Below, piece by piece: positions 21,063-32,220 of a stretch of 64,000 nucleotides of DNA. The DNA is taken from the NCBI RefSeq assembly GCF_020906515.1, contig NC_085855.1:248001-312000 (forward strand). The letters run 5' to 3'. Both the position numbers and the translations under genes were made by a program. The stretch's first letter is position 1, and each line of letters starts with the position of its first letter. The notes under the pieces were generated by a model. That model had not been told where the DNA came from, did no database searches, and saw only the letters and a list, made by a program, of their open reading frames with translations. The DNA comes from Vanrija pseudolonga (taxonomy: Eukaryota > Basidiomycota > Tremellomycetes > Trichosporonales > Trichosporonaceae).

Positions 21063-23579
21063 GATGCCGCCTGTCACCGAGGAGCCCAAGAAGAAGCGTC
21101 GGCGCCGCGTCGCCGCACTCACCTGCGAGCAGTGCACGAGGGTACGCCACCTCCCTCGCTGTTCTTGACTGACGTGCCAGCGCAAACAACGCTGCAACAA
21201 GGAGATCCCATGCAACCACTGCGTGCAGCGCGGGGTGAGTAGCGCACAACACAACGGCGCTAACGACAGATCGCGGACCAGTGTACGCTTTACATCCCGA
21301 GATGGTCTAGCAGTCCCGAGCCGGCGCCGAGACGGACGCCAGAGCGCGCCGCCGCGAGAGACATGCCCCCTGCACCTCCCGCGCCTGTCGACGCTGTCGC
21401 TGTCGTCGAGGCGCCGATCATGCCGGTTGTGCCGCTGCGCTCTCCACCACCTGCCGACTCTGAAGCCGCGTTCCGCGACGAGATGCGCGCGCGCATGACG
21501 CGGCTCGAGGAGCTGATCCTCGCGTCTAGCGCCCCCGCGGCGGGCCTGTCCCTCCTCTCTGGGCTGAGCGACATCGAGCGCGTGCCGGGCATCCCGCACG
21601 CGCACGCCGCGAAGCGGGCCAAGGTCGGCCCGCCGCCTATCCCCGAGCGCCTGAAGGAGGTGTGCGCGACCAGCGGCGTGTCGCCAGAGACGTTTACCCA
21701 GCTCATTGCCGAGCTGCCGGACCAAGGGTACGCGTCGCGCATCGTCGTGCATTACTTCAAGTACATCAACCCCCTGCGCTACCCCATCCTCGAGAACAAG
21801 TTCTGGTACCCCATGGACGACCTATACGACAAGCAGGCGACAGCGAGCGACGACCTCGAGAGCTTGCGGCATCTGCCCCTCGTGTTCATCGTGCTCGCGA
21901 TCGGCGTGCTGCTCGCGCCCGAGTCGGTCGCGGGGAGCGACAAGCACCGCCGGGCGGAGAGCCTGCGGCTGTACTGGTGCTGTGAGTGGTGTGGCACGTT
22001 CCAGAACATGTGCTAATACGTTTGCGCCAGCCCGCCGCGCCAACCTTTTCACGGCCTCCATCCAGCCCGAGAGCGTCGAACTCGCCCTCGCCGGCCTCCT
22101 GGCAGGCATGTACCCCTTGCTCGGGCACGACCGGCCGTTGGTCGAGGGCTGGTCCCTGCTCGGCGCGAGCGTCCGTACCGCGATGGCGGTGGGGCTGCAC
22201 CGCGACGGGGAGAAGATGGGCCTCGGGCCCTTCGAGGCAGAGTACCGCCGCCGCATTTGGGGATACTTTATGCACGCGGACCGGCACTACTCGCTCATCC
22301 TGGGCCGGCCGAGTGCGATCCCCGAGCCGTGCTGGATCTGCGACGCGTGCGAGCCGAAGAATGTCGACCTGGAGACCATTCTCCCCAGCCAGAAGATTCT
22401 CGACCGGCCAATGGACGAACCGACGTCCACGACGTTCCTTATCCTCCAGCGACGGCTGGCGCAGATCGACGGACTGATCTGTAACTTGCATCAGAAGCTC
22501 AACGAGGTGCCGACCTTCGAGGAGGTGGAGGAGCTCGACGCCAAGATTGGCCGCTTCATCGACTCGCTCCCACCTGCGTTTAGGATCGAGGACGCAGATA
22601 CGAGCCACGACGTGCTTCGCCCATACTTGCCTGTCCAGCGGCACGCCCTCGGTACGGAGATTGCGTTCGCGCGCATCTTGCTGCACCGGCCATGGCTGCT
22701 TCGCAAGGCCGATAACGACAACTTCTTGCTGTCTCGCAAGGCGTGCTTCGAGTCGGCCAAGCTTGATTTCAGGCTGCGCAAGGCGTTCGCCAAGCGTGAT
22801 CCCAGCGCGCACAAGCAGTTCTTCGCGGCGCAGTTTGTGGAATTCGTAAGTTGTCCCGCAGGATAATGGCTGACGCCGGAAGAACTCCGCAGTGGTGGCT
22901 GGTATTGCCGCAGTGACGCAGCCCAACGCGGCTGACGCCGACGAGTTCCGCATGATCCTCCGATGCTTCCTGGAGCACCACCCGCTCGACAACAAAGCGC
23001 TGCAGACACCGTCGTCGCAGAAGGAGGTGGCAATCATCACGGCGCTCTACAACCGCAGCTTGCAGGTGGCGGCGGGCAACGCGTCCTGGCCGACCACGGA
23101 CCAGATCAAGAAGAACCCCATGCTGAGCGACACGCCGAGCGCGTCGCCCGTCGCCATGATGGTGGGCAACGGCGTCGCAGGACTGCCGACCCCGCCGTCG
23201 TGCAGCGAAGAAACAGTCACAAATCTCCTCGGCAAGGACATCTACACGACCATGCTCAACCTCGGCGTCGTGAGCGCGCCGTCGGCGCCACTGAGCCGCG
23301 TCGACACGGCCTCGCCGAGCGTCACGGTCGACTCGTCGTCCCGAAGCGGCGGCACAATCTTCACGCCGCCGTCCAACATGGACTGGATGGACACGGGCGT
23401 GCTCTTCCCCGACACCAACATGGACATGGGGGCGGCGCTGGAGGAGCTCGGCCTGCCACCACAGCGCGGGCCTGGAAACTTGATTGTGGACCCCAATCCG
23501 TTGATGAGATGGGCTAATTCGTAAGTTGCGTGGCGACGTGGACAACAGCGCTGACCCTGCCAGTGAATACTACCAGTAG
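21063..23579 (+). CDS. Zn2Cys6 fungal transcription factor with MHR domain
   Basis: ATG 21063; stop TAG 23577-23579 in a tiny last exon (EYYQ) after the intron that begins at 23521. The first three exons assemble a basic stretch (KKKRRRR) and the binuclear cluster CEQC-TRRKQRC-NKEIPC-NHC-VQRGIADQC, spacing 2-6-5-2-8. A short coiled segment (FRDEMRARMTRLEELIL) may dimerise. The fungal-specific middle homology region follows: HYFKYINPLRYPILENKFWY, ELALAGLLAGMYPLL, SVRTAMAVGLHRDGEKMGLGPFEAEYRRRIWGY. About 760 aa, normal for the class. It is convergent with the ferric reductase gene 62 bp away and not obviously paired with a catabolic cluster, so its targets cannot be inferred. Confidence 0.9.
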
Positions 23580-23641
23580 CATTTGTTGTACTATAAGATG
23601 ATACAAGTTACGTCTACCACTCTAACGTCTCCCTCTACTTG

Positions 23642-26014
23642 CTACCACCCAAACGCGTCCTCGAAATACACGAGCCGGTCACCGCTCAGCTGACCCAGCC
23701 CATGTCCGTATGCCTCGGACACGGCGAGCCGCAAGTCGTCCATCATGACTGGCGGGCCGCAGGCAAGCACAGCGAGCCGTTCGCCGCCGACGAGCTTGGA
23801 CACGGCCTGTGCCAGCACGTCGCGCATGGGTGGGCGGCCGCTCGACGCGAGCAGCTTGGGGCGTGATGCCGGAATCTTGCGGAGGAGCGACGACCGCTCG
23901 TCCTCGCCGAGCTGGCTCATCTCCTCGTCGTCGTCTTCGCTGCTTTCGACCTCCTCGATGCCCCACACGTCGGCGGCAGACACACCCGCTTGGCGCGTGA
24001 CGTACACATGCGCGCTGGCGCTGCCCGCCAGTTCGCGAGAGCACACGTCGCGCGCGTACGCCGCGTTGGGTACGATCCACGCCACGTCGGCCTTGTCGCG
24101 CTGCTCGGCGGCGTACGGCAGCACAGCGGTCACGCCCGACCCGCCAGCGATGAGGAGCACGCGGTCGAACGCTGACACGTCGTGGTGCTCGCCGTACGGC
24201 CCTTCGACGAGCACGCGCATGTGCGTCTTGCCCCCTGCGGCGGCCACCTCGTCGGCAATCCGCTTCGTCGCGCCAGCTTGCGGCGCGATGAGGAAGTGCA
24301 GCGTCGTGCCCTTTCCGCCTGGGGACGGCTCGGCGCTCGCAAGCGTCATCGGGTGGTTCTCCCACGGCGTGAGGGAGCGCGGCGTATAGAGGAAGTAGTA
24401 TGCGCCCGGGGCGGGGGTGCAGGCTGCAACCTCAACGGACAGCCGCAACAGGCCGTGCTCCTCGCCCGTGGCGAGCGCGAGCGTGTTGTTCCCCCGCGGC
24501 GCGCTCCATGCCAGCGCGGCGACGCGCGCATACCGCAGCCCGCGGTCGAACGCCCACAAGCCAAGACAGGCCCACAGCCACCCGTCGTACGCGCCGCGCA
24601 TGACCTTGACGTGATAGAACAGCAGGACGAGCGTCGCGAACGCCAGCCAGATATGCAGCTGGAGAAACAGCTCGTATGCGCGTTCGCGGAGCGGTCGGAC
24701 GGACAGCGGCAGGAGGAGCACCATGGCGAACGTCGCGATGACCCCCATGGCCCAGTATTGCCGTGACCAGAGGGACTGCAGGCTCTGGCCCCGCTCGAGG
24801 CCGAGGTAGAGGTACGCTAGGGAATGGATGACTGCTTGGAGGGTCGCGACGCGGGCGACCCAGCGGTGGAAGAGGTTGAGCGAGGCTGGGGCGTGAGTGG
24901 GTGCGGTATGCGACAAAGAAGGAGGAGGCAACGCACAGTACGACCACGTCGTGAGCCACAGCACGACGTTGTTCCGCCCTGCCAAAGCCCAGAGCAGCGG
25001 CAAGTTCCAGAAACACATGATGCCCGTGCGGTCCGCGACATAGCGGATGAGCTCGATGTCCTTGCGACCAGGCCAGAAGATGCTCTCCGCAGTGATAGTG
25101 TACCCGACGAACGTGAAGACGACGTTGAAGCCGACGTACACGGCGACGACGGCCGCCTCGAGGCGGGTAGGTATGCTGAGCCACCCGCTGCCGGCGGGCG
25201 CGACGTGCGTGTATCCGAACAGGGCCGGCGTGTCGATGGTGCGCCGGTACCAAGTCACAAAGCGGCTGCCAAGGCTGGCGCTTCGGCCGCTGGCGCCCAA
25301 AAGCGGCTTGGACTCCCCTTCGACGTCGGCCGGGCGCTTGCCGCTGCGCGTGTGTCGGGCAAGGCGCGAGACGAGGCCCTGCGCGATGAGGACGAGGAGC
25401 AGGAGGTAGAGGAACTCGCCGAAGCCGTGGTGCTGGGCGAGCGCGTCAGCGCGCGCCGGGAACGATGACAGTTTAACTCACGAAAGCTTGGTTCAGGTCC
25501 CAGGTGTACTGAGAGTCAGCTGCGCAGCACACAAGTCACTCACGAGAGTGTCATATGCGACATTGTAAGCATGCAGCGCGGGCCGCACGCCGACGTCGTA
25601 CACGACCCGCGGATCAGACACCAGCGTGTCGACAATGAGCGCCTCGTCGCGCATCGTGTCGTTGCGCCACAGCTCGGCAGGGCCAACATCGACGCCGCCG
25701 AACCGTTCCAGCGCGGTGCGGACAGCGGCGTAGCCCTCGCCAATGTCGCCCGGAGACTCGCAGAACACGTCGAGGCAGTGCACCGCGCTCCCGAGCCACA
25801 GCTTGGAGCGGGCGTGCGCTTCGAAGATGTTGCGCGTGGGTGGGGCGTCGGAGAACTGGACGCTGCCTAGCGCCGCCTGGCATGCTTCGCCGCAGAGGCC
25901 GGGGCGGAGCTGCAGGAAGACGGAGTGCGAGGAGGTGCGCGGGGCTGCTGAGGCCGCGGGCAGGAGGAGGAGAGCGAGGGGGACAAGGAGGAGGGGGAGG
26001 AGTATTGGAATCAT
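23642..26014 (-). CDS. Ferric reductase (FRE/NOX superfamily) with signal peptide
   Basis: ATG 26014, stop TAG 23642-23644, a few short introns, about 740 aa. A signal peptide (ILLPLLLVPLALLLLPAASA) precedes an extracellular domain with Cys residues. The membrane core has both heme-ligand pairs: FHRW...AVIHS and LQLHIW...LFYHV, each His-x13-His. The FAD motif is HPMTLAS and the NADPH motifs are LIAGGSGVTAVLPYA and LACGPPVMMDD; an acidic insert (SSEDDDEE) lies between them. These features define plasma-membrane metalloreductases that reduce Fe(III)/Cu(II) before uptake. No adjacent multicopper oxidase or permease of the iron pathway is seen. The protein has its start next to the divergent MFS gene, sharing a 619-bp promoter. 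Confidence 0.9.
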
Positions 26015-26633
26015 TGTGCTGGTGGCCGAGGCCTGGGATGGAGGTCAATGGAGAGGCAGCAGCAACATGCGATGGGTGGTGAGTGAGTCGAGTGAGTCAG
26101 TGCCAGCGTGCCAGCGTTATCAGATTAGACTGGGCCGTGTTTTTCGCCAAGGCGGAAGGCGCGGGACAGTCGGCCGAAGTGCAAAGGGCATGTTTGCCCC
26201 CCAGGCAGTTTCGAGCCCTGCCATCCCTCCTGAGTCAGAGACGAGGGGTCATGCCACGCGAGCATGCTGCGGCTAGCTGCTGCGCTCGCTCGCTACCTCC
26301 GTCGCTACCGCCTCAGGTCGCCGAGAGCCGAGCGTCGTGAGTGGATGAGAGGTAGTGAACGCCGACAGTCCGAAATCGCGCAGGCAGAGCAGGCAGAGCA
26401 GTTTTTGCGGCGGCGGCACGCGCATCACGTCAGCCCGCGTCACTCGAGGCTAAACGACACAGCCGACCACCCAGGAGGTCAGGTCGGATGTCGCCGAGAT
26501 GTCCGACTCGGCGGCATGCAGCCAGCCCATGATGCGGTGCGACGATGGCTAGCTAGATACAGCAGCGGCGGCGAAAAGTTGCCTGTTGTTGTCGTGTATA
26601 CATCCACCATCGCCCGCAGCGGGCAACGACACA
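26015..26633. promoter_or_regulatory. Divergent promoter of ferric reductase and MFS carrier
   Basis: 619 bp without a supported gene. A GATA-like site suggestive of iron control could not be confirmed by eye. Contains a direct repeat GCAGGCAGAGCAGGCAGAGC near 26380-26400. Confidence 0.4.
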
Positions 26634-28602
26634 ATGGCGACAGAGAGTACGCCGCTGCTAACAAGCACCGACGGCGAGAGCGGGCTCGTCGCGCCCGCGC
26701 GCTCCGCGCCATGGTACGCGCCTGCGCGCCTCCTCCCGCCCCTGCACCGCGTCTACCTCATGTCCTTCTTCGTGGCCCTCACGCTGAGCTTTACGCAGAC
26801 GTCGCTCGTGTACTCTTTCCGCACGATGACCTGCGACGAGTACTACAAGACGCACGAGTGGGACGGGGTGGGGGACCGGTGTGCGCGCAAGGAGATTGAG
26901 GCGAGCACGGCGAAGAGCATCACGGCGATGGGGACAGTCATGGTTACTGGGAGTGAGTGTCGAGCACAGCGAGCGGAGCGAGCTGTGCAAGGCGAGCCGA
27001 GACGCGAAGGGGATCCGGCAAGGCGCGGCGAGGCCGTACTCGACTGACTGCTCGCGCGAGGCCGTACCGTCCACTGACACCCCAGCCATCATCAACCTGT
27101 TCAAATCAACCTACGTGATCGAGCGCTACGGCATCAAGAACGCGCTCGCACAGCAGACCTTCTGGGGCGCATGCCGCAACCTATGCCAGACGTATGCCCA
27201 GATCGTAGGCGGCGCGGCGGGCATCCGCATCATCACCGTGTCGCAGGTGTTCAACTCCATGGGCAGTGGAGGAGGGTACCAGCTGTGCGCGAACGGGTTC
27301 GTGTCGCTGCTGTCGTCGGACGAGGCGCGCACGGCCAACTTTGGCGTGATCCAGGGGATCCACATGCTCGGCTCTGCGGTAGGCTACACTGTCGGCGGCA
27401 CGATCGAGCGCCTCCTCGGCCCACTGGCACCGTTCAACGTCGCCTTCGTGTGCCTCGTGTTCTGTACCTTCTTCGCGGCGGTCAGCCTGCCGTACATCGA
27501 CCCCAAGACGGAGATCACGGGCAAGAACGGGCAGAGCGTGACCAAGAAGAAGAAGCGCGGCCTCTTCTCCCCGCTAAAGGTGTTCATCCCTCGCCGGGTC
27601 ACCAGCGAAAGCGGCAAGACAAAGCTCGACACAAACGTCTTCTTCCTCGGCGTGGGCACGTTCACATCCGTCCTCGCCACGGGGTACGTCAACATGGCGC
27701 TCCAGCTCGTCGGGACCAACGCGTTCGGGTTTACGCCCGACACGTCGGGCATGATGATGAGCTGCACGCAGCTGGTGCAGGCTGGGTTCTTGAGCCTCGC
27801 CTTCCCCCGCATCATCGCGGCAGGCCGACGGTGGTACGCCGCGCCGGCGCACAAGGTGTGCGTGCCGTCGTCGTCTGCCTCCTCGTCCTCCTCCGCGTCG
27901 TCAACGCGCACCCTCACCAACGATCCCTCGGACGCAGTCGACCCCGCCAACCCCGACCAGGCGGAGCTCGACGCCGCCGGCTCGACGCTGCCCGACACGC
28001 CGCAGAAGCCGACGGACGCGGCCCACGGGTCAGCCTTCGACCTTGCCTTCCTCCGCCGCTCGATTCTCGTGGCCGCGATCCTCACGTCGGCAGTCAGCTT
28101 CTCCAACAAGTGGTGGCACCTGTACGTTGCCGCCGCGGTGCTGCCCTTCTCGAGCGGCACCGCGCCGGCGGCCAAGGGCGTCATGCTGGATATCGTCAAT
28201 GTCGAGGACCGGGCAGACGCGTTGGCGGGTATTGCTCTGGTCGAGAAGATTGGTGAGTCGTGCGAGCTGTGCTGCGGGCGAGGGAGTCATGATGTCGTTC
28301 GAGTGCATGGTGTCGCCTCGTGCTCGCGTCCGCCGAGAGAGGCCATGGCGCCGATCGCGTAGCCCGGCATCGCGTCGTGCTAGCCCGAAGGGGATGCCAA
28401 GCCCGGCCAGACCCCACACTGACACCACCCAGGCCAGGTCTCCACGATCAGCGTGTTCGGCTTCGCCTTCGCCTACCTCTCCGAGATCGGCCGCCCGACG
28501 CTAGTCTTCGGCGTGGACGCGTTCGTCGCGCTCATCGCGTTTGTGATGCTGCTCCCCGTGTCGCTGCCGCGTGGTGCGGCGAGCGGAGCGGACAGGGTGT
28601 AG
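26634..28602 (+). CDS. MFS transporter, unknown substrate
   Basis: Exons run from ATG 26634; the first intron starts at GTGAGT near 26953 and rejoins as MVTGTIINLFKST, and a 180-nt last intron rejoins as VEKIGQVSTISVFGF. Stop TAG 28600-28602. The N-terminus is hydrophilic (ESTPLLTS, a di-leucine-type sorting signal seen in vacuolar carriers), then about 12 membrane segments with a charged central loop (KKKKRGLFSPLKV) and a Ser-rich loop before TM9. TM4/5 includes GGGYQLCANGFVSLLSSDEARTANFGVIQ and GSAVGYTVGGTIERLLGPLAPF, which resemble fungal SLC46/tetracycline-type MFS carriers. I cannot name a substrate. The di-leucine N-terminus hints at an endosomal or vacuolar site (inference). Confidence 0.75.
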
Positions 28603-29483
28603 TGGAGTGGACCGTGGGTGGAGCGGGGCGGAAGCCCGCCCCTACCCCTCCGGTATACCGGCACACCATAGACTCATAGATGCATATGCAGGCAGCGTTT
28701 GCTCGTTGCCCCGCGTGGTGCCGACCCGGGGCCGCGCGGGGTCCGACTGGAGCGGAGGTCGGAGCCGCGTGGGCAAAAGCCGTACGATCAGGTGATGTGG
28801 TGGACTTGTCAGGACAGGACAGGGTGGGTGGGTTGTTGACACGGTTCGTCCAGTCCACCAGATATGCCACCGAGATCTTCATCCACCGCTGGCACTGCCA
28901 CTCGTCCATCCGCACTACCACGATCTCCCTCGTCTCCTCGCCAAGCATCCATCACGTTGCCCCCTCGTCCTCGTCGATCATTACCTTGCACACGTTTGCA
29001 CAAGCACGTTTTACGCCGTACACGTTCCTCCTCGGCTCTGCTCTACTTATAGTCTTGAGCACGATAGCACCACGGCGGTCAAACTGTACCTCGCTACCAA
29101 AATAGCACCTCGGCTCGTGCCACCCTGCCACCCTGCCACCTCGGCTCCTTGCCGCCGCACCCAAACTCTGATAACCTCGTCGTGTGACTAGCCGATTGGC
29201 ACTGGGACCCTCGCGGCGCATAGCGAGCAGCAGGTGGGCAGCTCGCTCTCCCCGGCTAATCCCTCAATCCAGTCTCCCATGTGGACTCGCTAGCTAGTCT
29301 GTCTCAGGGCTATGTTTATCCTCGCCTCCACTGAGCGTTCCTCGCCGGTGACTGCGGAGCAATGACAGGCGGCTCGGTCGTGGCCGACATGACTCGGGTC
29401 GAGCGAGGGGACAGAGAGAAGAGGTATAAGTTTGCTTCGCTCATGAGGCGGATGCGGCACATACCTGCCTGCCACCACCCACA
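28603..29483 (+). other. Intergenic region between the two MFS genes
   Basis: 880 bp. Short direct repeats of CCACCCTGCCA near 29118-29140. Otherwise nothing recognisable; open frames here are short and overlapping. Confidence 0.45.
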
Positions 29484-31298
29484 ATGACAGTCACCACTGA
29501 GCCAGTGCCAGTGCTCCCTGCTGCCGGGTCGCCAGGCGACACTCCGCTCGACGAGAAGAAGGTCGACCTCAGCCATGACGCGCAGGCGGCTTACGAGGAG
29601 CGCGACCTCGAGACCGGGGACGGTGTCGACGTCAAGACGGGTACGTCCCCCTTCGCTCCCCCATCTGACAACCGCAGCCCGTGCGTCCGACTACTTCACC
29701 ATCATGGCGAGCGGCTTCGCGCTCGTGTCGGACGGGTACCAGAACAACCTGGCGACCGTGTTCAACGTCATCTTCGGCATCCTCTACCCGCACGACTACA
29801 CGAGCGGGGTGAAGACGCGCGTGTCGAATGCTCTGCTGATTGGCGAGATTATCGGCCAGGTCGTCGTCGGGCTGATCTGCGACCGGATCGGCCGCAAGAC
29901 GGCCATGGTCGGCACGACATTGCTCATTGTCATCGGCGGCATCCTGTCTACCGCCGCGTCGGGCAAGACCGCCGCGGGCATGTTCTGGATGCTTACCGTC
30001 GCGCGAGGCACCGCCGGCGTCGGCGTCGGCGGAGAGTATCCTGCGTGCTCGACGTCCGCGTCCGAGTCGGCCAATGAGAAGTTTGGGCGGAACCGCGGCA
30101 TGGTCTTCATCCTCGTTACCAAGTGAGTATGTGGTAGTGGCGGCGCTGACCCCCAGCCTCATGCTCTCCATCGGCGGACCCATCGTCATCTCCCTCTTCC
30201 TCCTCATCATCAACGCCGCGGGGTACAAGGGCACCAAGAGCGCCAGCGACCTCCACAAGCTCAGCTACACGTGGCGTATCCTCATGGGCATTGGAATCAT
30301 CATCCCGCTGAGCGTGTTCTACTTCCGGTGAGGCGATGTCAGGCAACACAAGTGAAGGTAAGCGAGCTGACTCCCCCAGCCTCCGCATGAAGAACCCCAA
30401 GATCTACCGCCGTAACGCCATCCGCCACTCTCCCCCCTACCTCCTCATCCTCAAGCGCTACTGGAAGACGCTCCTCGGCACCGCTGGAACATGGTTCCTG
30501 TACGACTTTGTCACCTTCCCCAACGGCATCTTTAGCAGCACAATCATCGCCAGCGTCGTGCCCAACGCTGGCATCGTTAGGACGTTCGAGTGGAACTTGC
30601 TGCTGTCGGTGCTTTCGCTCCCCGGCGTGTTCCTCGGCGCGTTTGTGGTCAAGTAGTAAGTCGAGAGTGGGAAAGAGCGTGGCACTGACGCTCAGCACCG
30701 GACGCAAGAACCTCCTCATGATGGGCTTCTCAGGCTACATCATCTTCGGTCTCATTGTCGGACGTGAGTGCCGCCACCCGGGGTAGAGCTCACGCCAGTG
30801 TCGTACGACAAGATCACCAAGGTCGTCCCCGCCTTTATCGTCATGTACGCCATGATGCAGTCCTCGGGCAACTTTGGCCCGGGCAACATGGAGGGCACGA
30901 TCAGTGCCGAGTCCTACCCTACCTCGATCCGCGGCACGTGCTACGGCCTGTCCGCGGCCATCGGCAAGGCCGGCGCCGCGATTGGCACGCAGTGCTTCAC
31001 GCCTATCCAGAGTACGTCGCACGTTGTCGCCTTAACACGCCGAGCTCACGCCCCAGCCCACCTCGGCAAGAAGTTCACGTTCATCATTGCCGCTTGCTGT
31101 GGCGTCGCTGGCGTCCTCCTCGCCTTCTTCTGCGTCGAGGACAAGGGCAAAGACCGCCTCGAGAAGGAGGACGAGGCATGGCGCCAGTACCTCGTGGACC
31201 ACGGGTACGGCCACCTTGCCATGGGCGACGGCACGGGTGGCGTGCAGCGCTCGGCCGAGGGCAACGTGGACCATGAGCCGCTCGAGTACGAGAAGTAG
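29484..31298 (+). CDS. MFS phosphate/glycerophosphodiester transporter (Git1/Pho84-like)
   Basis: ATG 29484, stop TAG 31296-31298, six or more exons joined by 35-50 nt introns. A hydrophilic N-terminus of about 50 aa precedes ASDYFTIMASGFALVSDGYQNNLATVFNVIFG, the usual opening of the phosphate:H+ symporter branch. GLICDRIGRKTAMVG is the loop 2-3 MFS signature and GVGVGGEYPACSTSASES the TM4-5 signature of Pho84/Git1. Loop 6-7 carries WRILMGIGIIIPLSVFYFRLRM, and the end includes GNFGPGNMEGTISAESYPTSIRGT. The sequence fits the Git1 glycerophosphoinositol permeases somewhat better than Pho84, but phosphate remains possible. The acidic C-terminus (about 50 aa) is cytosolic. Confidence 0.82.
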
Positions 31299-31396
31299 GA
31301 GGAAGGGCCATAGTTAGATTGGTTAGGTGACGTGGTGCGTGCAGGGAGTTAGGGAACGTGGTGCGTGTGCCGGTCGGGGATAGACAACTTGATGCA

Positions 31397-31867
31397 TCAC
31401 AGTAGCCAAGTGCGGGCGCGGTCGTGTTCCTCTTCGCTGCTTCGTCCTTCGAGCGAGCTGCGGCCCTCGAGGGATTTACGCGCCAGAATGTCGCGGTGGC
31501 AGCATCCCTCGCAGCCGGAGTAGACGGCGCACAGGACGTCGGAGTTGGCGTGGTGCGCGTGCTGCTCGCGGCACCGGGCCTCGCACGGCCCGATGGAGAT
31601 GAAGCCGTGCGGGTTATGGTAGCTGCGCGTTTCTTTAAGCACGCCCTCGTGCGGGCCTGGGCGGCCGAGCCCCACGCGGTCCAGCTCGGCAGAGTATCGC
31701 GGGTCCGCGACGGCGAGCACTTCGCCCTGGCAGTGGATCGCCCAGCGCCCGTTCAGCGGCCCAAACTCGGCCGTGTCGTACCGCAGCAGCGCGAGGCTCA
31801 GCTCTTGGAAGTTGTGGAAGACGGCCGCGAACGGCGCGGCTTGCGTCGGTGATGAGGGCGGCGGCAT
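31397..31867 (-). CDS. Hypothetical Cys/His-rich small protein, 156 aa
   Basis: I use ATG 31867 (MPPPSSPTQ); a further in-frame ATG at 31918 exists. Single exon. The middle reads FHNFQELSLALLRYDTAEFG and GRWAIHCQGEVLAVAD. The C-terminal part holds a cluster CEARCREQHAHH...LCAVYSGCEGCCHRD that could bind metal, then a perfect tandem SLEGRSSLEGRS and an acidic end. No signal peptide or membrane helix. Family unknown. It is divergent from FL1 with a 353-bp promoter between them. Confidence 0.6.
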   Translation of the reverse strand: MPPPSSPTQAAPFAAVFHNFQELSLALLRYDTAEFGPLNGRWAIHCQGEVLAVADPRYSAELDRVGLGRPGPHEGVLKETRSYHNPHGFISIGPCEARCREQHAHHANSDVLCAVYSGCEGCCHRDILARKSLEGRSSLEGRSSEEEHDRARTWLL

Positions 31868-32048
31868 GGCGGTCGGTGGGGGGTGGTGGCGGGGGTGCGC
31901 GAAGTATAAGTACCCCACCAGTCAAGTCTTGCGTCGCCATGCATACTGCTGCTGCGTGGGCTGTGATTCGAGATGATGATGAGAGTGAGATGATGAGACG
32001 ACGACGACGACGACAACTAAACGTGGTCGCGATGGGTCTCGACTTTGA

Positions 32049-32073
32049 TGACGTCAAGGGGGCATCACGTGAT
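32049..32073. promoter_or_regulatory. Palindromic TGACGTCA and ATCACGTGAT sites
   Basis: TGACGTCA (CRE/ATF-type) at 32049-32056 and the 10-bp palindrome ATCACGTGAT at 32064-32073 lie 8 bp apart in the divergent promoter between the Cys-rich gene and FL1. Both are known bZIP/bHLH binding shapes; function here is inferred. Confidence 0.45.
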
Positions 32074-32220
32074 CCCACTCGATCGACATTGAGCGTTGTC
32101 GCGAGTACGCGACTTGCTCGTTGTCCACATCGCCCTCAAGCGCTCACGACGAGCAGCGCGTCAAGCTCGACGGGTGCACGGTGCAGCCGCCAGTCACTGC
32201 CCGCGACCGTCGCCAGCGCC

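Noticed and set aside
21886-23040. Minus-strand open frame of 384 codons inside the Zn2Cys6 gene
   Set aside because: Antisense shadow of the MHR domain; Arg-rich, motif-free.
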